64,000 bases of DNA from Gordonia crocea (GTDB taxonomy: Bacteria > Actinomycetota > Actinomycetes > Mycobacteriales > Mycobacteriaceae), in contig NZ_BJOU01000002.1 in assembly GCF_009932435.1 (NCBI RefSeq), positions 186,001-250,000 of the forward strand, given 5' to 3'. The translations under genes and the position numbers were made by a program. Positions 46,034 to 54,466 of this stretch are shown in pieces. The first letter of the stretch is position 1. Every line of letters begins with the position of its first letter. The notes under the pieces were generated by a model, which saw only the letters and a list, made by a program, of their open reading frames with translations, ran no database searches and was not told the origin of the DNA.

Positions 46034-47050
46034 ATGGATCCGGATCGGCACGGCGATGCAGATGCGAAGCCGGGCATGACCGATTTCGCGGTGAACGTGC
46101 GTCCGGGACCGCCGGGATTCCTGGCGCAGGTGTTGCGCGACTCGGTGGCGGGATTGGCCGCCTATCCGCGCCGCGCCGACGAGGACGAGGCGCGGACGGC
46201 GCTGGGCGCGCTCCATGGTCGGACGGCCGACGAGGTGCTCCTGCTCAACGGGGCCGAAGAGGGATTCGAGTTGGTCGCGGGCTTGCCGAGTCGCCACGCG
46301 GCCGTCGTCGTGCCGTCGTTCACCGAGCCGGTCGTGTTGCTGCACAAGGCGGGGGTTCGTGTCACCGAGGTCGTCGGGACCCCGCCGTGGCGCCTGGCAG
46401 ACGTGTACCGCGACATCCCCGCCGACGCCGATCTGGTCGTCGTCGGAAACCCGACCAACCCGACGTCGGTGCGCCATCCGGCCGACGACGTGCTCGCGCT
46501 TCGGGCGCCGGGCCGGCTGCTCGTCGTCGACGAGGCCTTCGCCGATCTTGGCGGCGGATCGGTGGCCGGGTGCGGGCTCGACGACGTGGTCGTCCTGCGC
46601 AGCATGACCAAGACGTTCGGACTGGCGGGGCTGCGGGCGGGCTACCTGATCGCGGCGCCGGGTGTCATTGCCGACCTGTCCCGCCGACGGCGGGCGTGGC
46701 CGGTGGATACGCCGACGCTCGCCGCCCTGACCGCCTGCGCCGGGGCCGCGGGCCAAGCGTATGTCGCCGAGCAGGCCGCGGAGGTGGCCGCCGAGCGCGA
46801 CTATCTCTGCCGGACGCTGCGGGACGCTGGGTTCTCGCTGCCGGTGGAGCCGGATGCGCCCTTCGTTCTGGCCCGCCACCCCGGTGCGCCCGCCATCCGG
46901 GAAGGGCTGGCCCGGCGGGGGATCGCCGTGCGCAGCGCGGAGAACTTCACCGGGTTGTCCGCGGAGTACCTTCGTTTCGCCGTCCGGCCGCGCGCGCTCG
47001 TCGATGATCTGTCCCAGGCGTTGGAATCGGTGTTGGAGGAGATCGCATGA
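46034..47050 (+). CDS. cobC: Cobalamin-biosynthesis aminotransferase-fold protein (Rv2231c-like CobC)
   Basis: A 338-residue PLP enzyme of the threonine-phosphate decarboxylase type. It supplies the (R)-1-amino-2-propanol phosphate used by CobD. PLP region: VVGNPTNPTSVRHP, RLLVVDEAFADL, and the lysine motif RSMTKTFGLAGLRAGY. Start ATG 46034. It overlaps the NIF3 gene by 4 bases (ATGA). The name cobC has been used for different activities in different organisms; the label here follows the mycobacterial locus. Confidence 0.82.
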   Translation: MDPDRHGDADAKPGMTDFAVNVRPGPPGFLAQVLRDSVAGLAAYPRRADEDEARTALGALHGRTADEVLLLNGAEEGFELVAGLPSRHAAVVVPSFTEPVVLLHKAGVRVTEVVGTPPWRLADVYRDIPADADLVVVGNPTNPTSVRHPADDVLALRAPGRLLVVDEAFADLGGGSVAGCGLDDVVVLRSMTKTFGLAGLRAGYLIAAPGVIADLSRRRRAWPVDTPTLAALTACAGAAGQAYVAEQAAEVAAERDYLCRTLRDAGFSLPVEPDAPFVLARHPGAPAIREGLARRGIAVRSAENFTGLSAEYLRFAVRPRALVDDLSQALESVLEEIA

Positions 47051-48156
47051 CCGTCACCCTGGAGCGCGTCGTCGAGACACTGGCGACGGCCTACCCGCCG
47101 CGGCTCGCCGAGTCGTGGGACTCGGTCGGGTTGGTCTGCGGCGAACCCGCCGAAACGGTGGAGCGCGCCCTCGTCTGCGTCGACGTCACCCCGGCCGTGG
47201 TCGAGCGCGCCCTGGCCGAGGGGTGCCAGCTCGTCATTGCCCACCATCCGCTGCTGCTGCGCGGCGTCGACACGGTGGCGGCGACGACACCGAAGGGTGC
47301 GTTGATCCATGCGCTGATCCGCGGCGGGTGCGCGTTGTACACCGCACACACCAACGCCGACAGCGCTCGTCCTGGGGTGTCCGATGCCCTGGCTGAACTG
47401 GTCGGTCTGCGGGAAACGATTGCGCTGCAACCGATCCCGTCACGGTTGGACAAGTGGGTGGTGATGGCCCCGGTCGACGCGGCGGAGCCGGTGCGGACGG
47501 CGATGTTCGCCGCGGGGGCCGGCGAGATCGGGGACTACCGGCACTGCGCCTGGACGGTGGTCGGGACGGGCCAATTCGAGCCGTTGCCGGGCGCCAAGCC
47601 GGCGATCGGCGAGGTCGGCGGCCTGACCGAGGTGCGCGAGGCTCGCGTGGAAATGGTCGCTCCGCGGGCGGCCCGCGCGGCGGTGCTCGCGGCGCTGCGG
47701 GCGGCCCACCCCTACGAGGAACCCGCGTTCGACGTCCTAGAACTGGCCGAGTTGCCCGGGGACGTCGGCCTGGGACGCGTTGGGGAGTTGGCGGCGCCGA
47801 CGACGCTTCGGGACTTCGTCCGGTTTGCCGCTGATCGACTTCCGAAGTCTGCGTGGGGGATTCGCGCCGCCGGTGATCCGGATCGGCGGGTTGTCCGCGT
47901 GGCGGTCTGCGGCGGGGCCGGGGATTCGCTGATCGGCGCGGCAGTGGCGGCGGGTGCCGATGTCTACCTCACCGGAGATCTGCGCCACCACCTCGTCGAC
48001 GAAGCCCTGCGCGCCGGCGGGCCGGCCTTCGTTGATGCCGGTCATTGGGCCACGGAGTTTCCGTGGTGTGCGCAGGCGGCGAGCTTGCTCGCCCCCCTTG
48101 GCGTGGACGCTCAGGTCTTCACCGAGCCGACGGATCCGTTCGGATTGCACGGGTAG
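47047..48156 (+). CDS. NIF3-family dinuclear metal-centre protein
   Basis: A 369-residue cytoplasmic protein, the counterpart of Rv2230c. Metal-binding motifs are the HHPLLLRGVDTVAATT region (residues 63-78), SHTNAD-like YTAHTNADSARPG (about 98-110), and the C-terminal DAGHWATEFPW. A PII-like insert with HPYEEPAFDV (residues about 218-227) is also standard. GTP-cyclohydrolase-I-type-2-like enzymes and NIF3 proteins share this fold; the substrate is unknown. It overlaps the cobC end and a tandem-repeat array follows. Confidence 0.9.
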   Translation: MTVTLERVVETLATAYPPRLAESWDSVGLVCGEPAETVERALVCVDVTPAVVERALAEGCQLVIAHHPLLLRGVDTVAATTPKGALIHALIRGGCALYTAHTNADSARPGVSDALAELVGLRETIALQPIPSRLDKWVVMAPVDAAEPVRTAMFAAGAGEIGDYRHCAWTVVGTGQFEPLPGAKPAIGEVGGLTEVREARVEMVAPRAARAAVLAALRAAHPYEEPAFDVLELAELPGDVGLGRVGELAAPTTLRDFVRFAADRLPKSAWGIRAAGDPDRRVVRVAVCGGAGDSLIGAAVAAGADVYLTGDLRHHLVDEALRAGGPAFVDAGHWATEFPWCAQAASLLAPLGVDAQVFTEPTDPFGLHG

Positions 48157-48180
48157 ACCCGGTCACTCCGACGGGTAGCA

Positions 48181-48285
48181 GGGCCCAGTCGGCGGAGTTG
48201 AGGGCCCACTCGGCGGAGATGAGGGCCCACTCGGCGGAGATGAGGGCCCAGTCGGCGGGAATTGGGGCCCACTCGGCGGAGAAGT
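48181..48285. repeat. Five 21-bp tandem repeats between NIF3 and the zinc-ribbon gene
   Basis: Five head-to-tail copies (48181, 48202, 48223, 48244, 48265) of a 21-bp unit with core GGGCCCACTCGGCGGAGA. Copies 2 and 3 are identical; the others differ at a few bases (GGGCCCAG, GTTGA, GAATTG, GAAGT). Two helical turns separate repeats. The only open frame across them yields an uninformative RAHSAEM heptad, so it is noncoding. The array ends 13 bases before the zinc-ribbon start and may influence its expression. Confidence 0.93.
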
Positions 48286-48297
48286 AGACTCGCGCAG

Positions 48298-49035
48298 ATG
48301 AAGGTCGAGGCGGCGCGGCAGCGGATCATGCTCGAAGTGGCGGAGGTCGACGCGGACCTGGCCAAACTGCGGCACCGGCGGGGGACTCTCGCCGAGGACG
48401 CCGAGATCGCGGCGATCAACGAGAAGATCGGCGTCGCCCGCGACGAGGCGGTCCGCGCAGACATCGCCGCCGAGGATCTGGACCGGGAATACAAGCGCCT
48501 TGAGGGCGAGGTCAACGGCATGCGCACCCGTGAGGAGCGCGACTCGGCGTTGTTGAACCAGACCGGCATGGCACCCAAAGCGCTGTCCGAACTCCAGCAC
48601 GAACTCGCCGGACTGGTGCGCCGGCGCGGCGTCGCCGAGGACGAGTTGCTCGATCTGATGGAGCAGCAGGAGGCGACGACCGCTGAGCACACCAGGGCCC
48701 GGGAGTTGGTCGCCTCCCTCGAAGCGCAGGTCCGCACCGTGGAGGAGCGGCGCGACGTGTCGGCGGGCGAACTCGACGGCAAGATCGCCGATCTGACTGC
48801 GCGGCGCACCGCGGTCGTGGCGGATGCGCCCGGCGAGTTGCTGGCCGTGTACGAACGACAGATCGCCCATGGCAAGCCCGGTGCCGGATTGCTGCGGCAG
48901 CGCCGCTGCGGCGGCTGCCGGATGGAGCTCGACCGCGGCACGTTGGCGACGATCGCCGCAGCCGCCGAGGATGACGTGGTGCGCTGCGAGGAGTGCGGCG
49001 CCCTGCTGATCCGGACGCACGAGTCGGGACTCTAG
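48298..49035 (+). CDS. Coiled-coil zinc-ribbon protein (Rv2229c-like)
   Basis: A 245-residue cytoplasmic protein. The first 190 residues are a long charged coiled coil (DLAKLRHRRGTLAEDAEIA, LMEQQEATTAEHTRARELV). The C-terminus is a C4 zinc ribbon, CGGCRMELDRG and RCEECGALLIR. This CT398-like family pairs a helical hairpin with a zinc ribbon. Function unknown, though the chromosomal link with NIF3 and a phosphatase is conserved. Start ATG 48298. Confidence 0.88.
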   Translation: MKVEAARQRIMLEVAEVDADLAKLRHRRGTLAEDAEIAAINEKIGVARDEAVRADIAAEDLDREYKRLEGEVNGMRTREERDSALLNQTGMAPKALSELQHELAGLVRRRGVAEDELLDLMEQQEATTAEHTRARELVASLEAQVRTVEERRDVSAGELDGKIADLTARRTAVVADAPGELLAVYERQIAHGKPGAGLLRQRRCGGCRMELDRGTLATIAAAAEDDVVRCEECGALLIRTHESGL

Positions 49036-49038
49036 GAC

Positions 49039-49668
49039 GTGACGATGTCGACCAGGCTGGTCCTGTTGCGCCACGGCCAGACCCCGCTCTCGGTCGACCG
49101 CCGCTATTCGGGGCGCGACGATGTCGCGCTGACCGACGTCGGACACGAACAGGCGGCCCTGGCCGCCGCGCGGCTGGCCAGTTGGCCGATCTCGGCGATC
49201 ATCACGTCGCCGTTGCAGCGGACCCGGCAGACCGCCGAACCGCTGGCCGCCGCGACCGGACTGCCGGTCACCGTCGACGAGGGGCTCATCGAAACGGATT
49301 TCGGGCAGTGGGAGGGGCTGACGTTCGCCGAGGCGGCCGAGCGGGACCCGGAGTTGCACCGGTCGTGGATCGGCGACATCGAGGTGGCGCCCCCGGGCGG
49401 GGAGAGCTTTGCCGACGCCGCACGCCGGGTGGCCGCCGCACGGGCCGCAATCGTCGCCGCCCACCCGGACGAGACCGTCGTGGTGGTCTCCCACGTCACC
49501 CCGATCAAGTCGGTTCTGCGCGAAGCGATGAAAGTCGGGCCGGAACTGCTCTACGGCCTGCACCTCGATCTGGCGTCGGTGTCGCTGGTGGAGTACTTCG
49601 CCGACGGCGGGTCGGTGGGCCGCCTGGTCAACGACACTTCCCACCTGCGCAGCTATCCACTCGCGTAA
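49039..49668 (+). CDS. Histidine-phosphatase (phosphoglycerate-mutase-fold) protein without RNase H domain
   Basis: A 209-residue phosphatase. RLVLLRHGQTPLSVDRRYSG has the catalytic His in RHGQT; SPLQRTRQTAEPL and SHVTPIKSVLREAM carry the other active residues. It aligns with the C-terminal half of the M. tuberculosis Rv2228c protein, which is an RNase HI fused to this alpha-ribazole-phosphatase-like domain. Here the RNase HI half is missing and the gene starts directly at the phosphatase (GTG 49039), 3 bases after the zinc-ribbon stop. RNA genes and the RNB nuclease lie just downstream. Confidence 0.9.
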   Translation: MTMSTRLVLLRHGQTPLSVDRRYSGRDDVALTDVGHEQAALAAARLASWPISAIITSPLQRTRQTAEPLAAATGLPVTVDEGLIETDFGQWEGLTFAEAAERDPELHRSWIGDIEVAPPGGESFADAARRVAAARAAIVAAHPDETVVVVSHVTPIKSVLREAMKVGPELLYGLHLDLASVSLVEYFADGGSVGRLVNDTSHLRSYPLA

Positions 49669-49701
49669 CAGTGTCGCGCCGGGCCGGTGTGTACCCTGAA
49701 T

Positions 49702-50111
<410 letters not shown>

Positions 50112-50151
50112 TTACGGCCTGCTCGCGCCTCCGTTCGGTAGCGTTCCAGAC

Positions 50152-51585
50152 GTGCGCTACTTCTCGGCCCCCGACATCGATTTCGCGCGCGTGCGCGCCG
50201 ACCTCGGCATCGCCGAGGACTATGGCGCTGAAGCACTGGCGGAGGCGCAGTCGGCCGTTGATGCTTTCGCCGACGATCGCGAAGACCTTCGCCACCTCCC
50301 GTTCGTGACCATCGACCCACCGTCGTCGCGCGACTTGGACCAGGCCGTCTATCTGGAACCGGGGCGTGACGGCGGTTTCGTCGTGCACTACGCGATCGCC
50401 GATGTTGCGGCCCTGGTCCGCCCCGGCGGGGCGCTCGACGCCGAGACGCGGACGCGGGGTACCACGTTCTACTTCCCGGACGGCTCGGTACCGCTGCACC
50501 CCCGGGTGCTCTCCGAGGGAAGCGGGTCGCTCCTGCCCGACGTCGACCGGCCGGCGGTGGTGTGGACCATCCGGGTCGCGCCCGACGGCACGGTCGGCGA
50601 CGTGGCCGATGGTTCGGTGTCGGTGCGGCGAGCCCTGGTCCACGTGGTCGGTCGACTGGACTACGCCGGTGTTTCGGCCGACGCCGCGCGCGGGACGCTG
50701 CACCCGTCCGTCGCCTTGCTCCCCGCTTTCGGCGACTTGCGCCACCGGATCGCGCTCGAGCGGGGGAGCGTCACCCTTGATCTGCCCGCCCAAGAAGTGG
50801 TCCGCGTCGATGGGCGATGGACCATCCGGCTGGCGACCCGCCACGAGAGTGAGGAGTGGAACGCGGAGCTGTCCCTGCTGACCGGGATGGTGGCGGGAAA
50901 GATGATGCTCGACGCCGACGTCGGACTGCTGCGGACCCTCCCGCCGCCCGGCGAGGAAGCGGTCGAGGCCATGCACGAGCTCGCCGAGACCCTCGGGATC
51001 GGGTGGCGCGACGGGGAAAGCGGCGGCCAGTTCTTGGCCCGACAGCCGACGGCCCAACCGGCGACCCTGGCGCTGATGTCGGCGGCCACGGGTCTACTCG
51101 GCGGCTCCGGATACCTGGCGCTACCTGCGGAGAACGACGACGCAACACAGCCGGTGACCCAGCACTCGGGACTCGCCGCGGTCTATGCACACGTGACCGC
51201 GCCGCTGCGACGGCTACCGGACCGATTCGCGTCGGAGGCCTGTCTGGCGATCGCGGGAGGCCGTCCGGTGCCGCAGTGGGTCCTCGACGCGCTGCCCGGG
51301 TTGCCCGCCGAGATCGCCGAATCCTCGCGGCTCGCCGGGCGCGCCGATCGGGAATCGGTGGACCTGGCCGAAGCCGTCGTGCTGGAGCACGCCGTCGGCG
51401 AGACCTTTGCCGCGGTCGTCACCCGACCGGCCCGGGAGCGTCGTTCGGCTGAAGTATTCATCGCCGATCCGCCGGTCTTGGCGCCGTGCGAGGGGGACTT
51501 GCAACCAGGGCGATCTTTGCCCGTGCGACTGGTCCGGGCCGATCCGGCGACACGTCGCGTCACCTTCGCCCCGGCGCAGGGCTAA
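50152..51585 (+). CDS. RNB-domain (RNase II/R-family) ribonuclease
   Basis: A 477-residue exoribonuclease core. The RNB signature is FVTIDPPSSRDLDQAVYL (residues about 46-63), with FPDGSVPLHPRVLSEGSGSLLP and the later YAHVTAPLRRLPDRF motif. It lacks the cold-shock and S1 domains that flank RNB in RNase II and R, as in the shorter actinobacterial proteins of this family. GTG 50152 is the start. Placement right after rnpB suggests a shared RNA-processing neighbourhood. Confidence 0.9.
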   Translation: MRYFSAPDIDFARVRADLGIAEDYGAEALAEAQSAVDAFADDREDLRHLPFVTIDPPSSRDLDQAVYLEPGRDGGFVVHYAIADVAALVRPGGALDAETRTRGTTFYFPDGSVPLHPRVLSEGSGSLLPDVDRPAVVWTIRVAPDGTVGDVADGSVSVRRALVHVVGRLDYAGVSADAARGTLHPSVALLPAFGDLRHRIALERGSVTLDLPAQEVVRVDGRWTIRLATRHESEEWNAELSLLTGMVAGKMMLDADVGLLRTLPPPGEEAVEAMHELAETLGIGWRDGESGGQFLARQPTAQPATLALMSAATGLLGGSGYLALPAENDDATQPVTQHSGLAAVYAHVTAPLRRLPDRFASEACLAIAGGRPVPQWVLDALPGLPAEIAESSRLAGRADRESVDLAEAVVLEHAVGETFAAVVTRPARERRSAEVFIADPPVLAPCEGDLQPGRSLPVRLVRADPATRRVTFAPAQG

Positions 51586-51655
51586 TCTGAATTTCTGCGT
51601 GTTACCCTCGGCCGATCGCTGGGGGCCACTGCCCACTCGGAATCGGGAGTACAAG

Positions 51656-52936
51656 GTGAGAAGGACGATCAAGGCGGCTGCCGTCGCGCTTGCGGCAACC
51701 ATCGCTGTGATGAGCGGCGCGGCACCCGCGGGCGCCGATCCGGTCTCGGTCAACGACCGGGTCAACAAGGCGCTGGTGTTCCTGTTGGTGCAGTTCACCG
51801 GTCAGGTGCAGGTTCCCTTCAACGACGGCCCGGCGTGGTCCGCGGACGTTCAGGTCGCCGCGGTCTGCACCGGATACATCGTCGACCCGACCGGGTTCAT
51901 CGCCACCGCCGGTCACTGTGTGAACGCCTCCGACGAGAGTTTGAAGAACGAGCTGCGCGAGCAGGTCGTGCTCGACCTGGCCAAGAAGCAGAACTGGGCC
52001 GAGTCCAAGGCGGTCGCCATCTACCAGCGCGCGCTGCGCGAGTCGTGGCCGATTCGCGGTGGCGGCGGCGACGGCGACACGCCGTCGGTGTCGGTCAAGG
52101 CCAAGCAGGCCTCGGGCCCGAACCAGGTGATCCGGGACTGGACGACCCTGCAGGTGGTTGCCTCGCAGCCGTTCAAGGATGGCGACAACGCAATCCTGAA
52201 GCTCAACAGCCTCCCGGGTCCGCTGACCGGTCTCCCGATCGCGAAGGAGCCGCCGCAGACCGGTGAGGCGATCACCAGTGTCGGCTTCCCGGCCCAGGTG
52301 CGCCGGGTCAGCGATGACGTGACCCTGCCGCAGCCGTCGTTCAAGACCGGAACGGTGTCGTCGCGGCAGCAGAACTCCGCCGGTGTGGCGCAGACCGAGG
52401 TGTCGGCAACCCTGGGCAAGGGGATGTCGGGCGGCCCGACGGTCAACACCAAGGGCGAGGTCGTCGGCACCAACTCGATGAAGACCGTGTCCAAAGATGA
52501 GACGTCGGAGTTCGGCTTCATCACCGACAACGTGGCCCTGCGCCAGTTCCTGTTGAGCAACGGCGCAACGCTCACCACGGCCGCCGCGGAGCCCTCCGGG
52601 CTCAACATGTGGGTGTGGCTCGGTCCGCTCATCGGCATCGTCGCGATCCTGCTGATCCTCGGACTGGTGTTGCTCCTGCGCCGCAAGCCCAAGTCGGGCC
52701 CGCCGCCGTTCTACCCGGGCGGGGGATCCGGTCCGGGCCAGCCGCAGTTCGGCGCCCAGCCGGCCTTCGGGTCGCAGCCCTCCTTCGGTACTCCGCAAAC
52801 ACCCTCGCAGGCCTCGGGCCCGTTCGGCCCGCCGGCCGCACCCCGGCCGCCGACGCCCGGCTTCGGCGCGCCGGGACCGTTCCCGCCCGCCGGACCGCAA
52901 CAGCCCGGATTCCCCGGTCAGCCGTTCGGCCGCTGA
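51656..52936 (+). CDS. Membrane-anchored trypsin-like serine protease, paralogue 1
   Basis: A 426-residue exported protease. A signal peptide covers residues 1-28 (GTG start at 51656, MRRTIKAAAVALAATIAVMS). The chymotrypsin-fold domain has a catalytic triad of His87 (TAGHC), Asp177 (KDGDNAILKL) and Ser258 (GKGMSGGPTVN). Cys71 and Cys88 probably pair. One transmembrane helix (about 318-341) anchors it, followed by a cytoplasmic Pro/Gly/Gln-rich tail of 85 residues. The next gene encodes a close paralogue. Substrate unknown. Confidence 0.9.
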   Translation: MRRTIKAAAVALAATIAVMSGAAPAGADPVSVNDRVNKALVFLLVQFTGQVQVPFNDGPAWSADVQVAAVCTGYIVDPTGFIATAGHCVNASDESLKNELREQVVLDLAKKQNWAESKAVAIYQRALRESWPIRGGGGDGDTPSVSVKAKQASGPNQVIRDWTTLQVVASQPFKDGDNAILKLNSLPGPLTGLPIAKEPPQTGEAITSVGFPAQVRRVSDDVTLPQPSFKTGTVSSRQQNSAGVAQTEVSATLGKGMSGGPTVNTKGEVVGTNSMKTVSKDETSEFGFITDNVALRQFLLSNGATLTTAAAEPSGLNMWVWLGPLIGIVAILLILGLVLLLRRKPKSGPPPFYPGGGSGPGQPQFGAQPAFGSQPSFGTPQTPSQASGPFGPPAAPRPPTPGFGAPGPFPPAGPQQPGFPGQPFGR

Positions 52937-53305
52937 CGGCGGCCCTGGCGGCTGCGTCGCGACGGTTTGTTTAGTCCGGCAGGGCGGCGTGGAAATCGCG
53001 ATTGTCACGAAAGTTCTTGGATACCGCAAACGGTGATTCCGGCATGGTCGCGCCCATCGGCGCCCCGGTCCGACGGGGTATTCTGCCGGTTTTGCCGATG
53101 CTCGTCGAACTGTCGGTAAACCCGCTGGTCGTGGAGGTTATCGTCGCATTGGCCGACAATCCGGCCGCCTGAATGACGGGCACGCCGGTTGTTCAAATGA
53201 AATGGTGGCGAGGCAGCCGTTTGCGGCGTCCGATTCGGCTATTCTGACCGAGTCTGTAACGGCAGCCGATGTAGGCGGTCGGCTCTTATTCGGAAAAGAG
53301 GAATG
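52937..53305. other. Gene-poor gap between the two protease paralogues
   Basis: A 369-base gap. Sequence composition becomes less GC-rich toward 53170-53300. A minus-strand frame of 70 codons (52971-53183) and a plus-strand frame of 42 codons (53044-53172) exist, but neither has a ribosome site or recognisable product, so I do not call them. A TATTCT box near 53240 and the region ahead of 53306 probably hold the promoter of the second protease. No terminator or palindrome stands out. Confidence 0.6.
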
Positions 53306-54466
53306 GTGAAAACCACACTCAAGATCGCAGCGGTCGCAGCTGTGGCGGCCATCGGCATCATGCCGGCCGCGGGTCCCGCGATGGCCGATCCGGTTTCGGT
53401 CAACGACAAAGTCAGTAAGGCGCTCGTCTTTCTGAATATGACGATCACCGGCCAGGTACAGATCCCGTTCACCAGCGGTGCGCGTTGGTCGCAGGATGTG
53501 CAAACCGGCGGTACCTGTACCGGTTACATCGTCGACAAGACCGGCTTCATCGCCACCGCCGGCCACTGTGTGTACACCGGCGGCGAGAGCATGAAGAACC
53601 AACTGCGCCAGCAGGCGATCGTCGCACTGGCGCAGCAGCAGGGTCGCGACGCGACGTGGGCCACGAACATCTACCGGCAGGCCATCAACCAGAGCTGGGC
53701 CGTCCGTGGGTCCGGTGGTGACGGTGATCGTCCGTCGGTGTCGGTCCGGGTCAAGCAACCGAGCGGGCCCAACCAGGTGGTCCGCGAATGGACCACGGTC
53801 CAGGTCCTCGCGTCCCAGTCCTTCATGGAGGGCGACAACGCCGTCTTGAAGATGAACACGCCCCCGGGAGAACTCACCGCGCTGCCGATTTCCGCGGTGG
53901 TGCCGAAGCCGGGCGAAGCGGTGACCAGCGTCGGCTTCCCAGGCCAGGTGCGCCGCGTCAGCGACGACATGACGTTGCCTCAGCCGTCGTTCAAGACGGG
54001 GACGGTGTCCTCGCGTCAGCAAAACCCGAACGGAGTGGCGCAGACCGAGGTGTCGGCGACGATCGGCAAGGGCATGTCGGGCGGTCCGACCGTCAACGCC
54101 AACGGCGAGGTCATCGGAACCAACTCGATGAAGACGGTGTCCCAGGAGGAGACCTCCGAGTTCGGTTTCGTCACCGACAACATCGCGCTGCGCCACTACC
54201 TGCAGGGCAACGGTGCCACCCTGGTCAGCGCCGAAAGCGGCGAGTCCTCGGGTCTGAACATGTGGGTGTGGCTCGGCCCGCTGATCGGCATCGTCGCACT
54301 GCTGCTCCTCGCCGGCCTGGTGCTGGGGCTCAAGCGCATGTCGAATTCGTCCCCGGCCGCGCAGGCCTACCCGGCGCCGCAGGGGCCGGGTTCGGGCGTC
54401 CCCGGTGCCACCGGCGGTCAGTCCGCTCCGCCGCAGAACCCGTTCGGACCCACGCCGGGTAGCTGA
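53306..54466 (+). CDS. Membrane-anchored trypsin-like serine protease, paralogue 2
   Basis: A 386-residue paralogue of the upstream gene, with the same signal peptide (MKTTLKIAAVAAVAAIGIMP), the same ADPVSVNDKVSKALVF opening, triad TAGHC, EGDNAVLKM and GKGMSGGPTVN, and a C-terminal anchor helix (MWVWLGPLIGIVALLLLAGL) with a shorter Pro-rich tail. GTG 53306 aligns with the paralogue start and has AGAGGA five bases upstream; ATG 53303 is one codon longer. Long identical stretches indicate a fairly recent duplication. Confidence 0.9.
   Translation: MKTTLKIAAVAAVAAIGIMPAAGPAMADPVSVNDKVSKALVFLNMTITGQVQIPFTSGARWSQDVQTGGTCTGYIVDKTGFIATAGHCVYTGGESMKNQLRQQAIVALAQQQGRDATWATNIYRQAINQSWAVRGSGGDGDRPSVSVRVKQPSGPNQVVREWTTVQVLASQSFMEGDNAVLKMNTPPGELTALPISAVVPKPGEAVTSVGFPGQVRRVSDDMTLPQPSFKTGTVSSRQQNPNGVAQTEVSATIGKGMSGGPTVNANGEVIGTNSMKTVSQEETSEFGFVTDNIALRHYLQGNGATLVSAESGESSGLNMWVWLGPLIGIVALLLLAGLVLGLKRMSNSSPAAQAYPAPQGPGSGVPGATGGQSAPPQNPFGPTPGS

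Noticed and set aside
43642..47050. Cobalamin riboswitch before cobD or cobC
   Set aside because: Intergenic gaps are about 50-60 bases, too short for a full riboswitch, and no conserved B12-box was seen.
48045..48287. Possible coding of heptad repeats (RAHSAEM) through the 21-bp array
   Set aside because: No start or ribosome site fits, and the frame begins inside the NIF3 gene; only an open frame by chance of a 21-bp unit.
53044..53172. 42-codon plus-strand ORF in the protease gap
   Set aside because: Hydrophobic and attractive, but lacks a ribosome site and any family resemblance.
52971..53183. 70-codon minus-strand ORF in the protease gap
   Set aside because: No ribosome site, no recognisable product, and a mixed composition.
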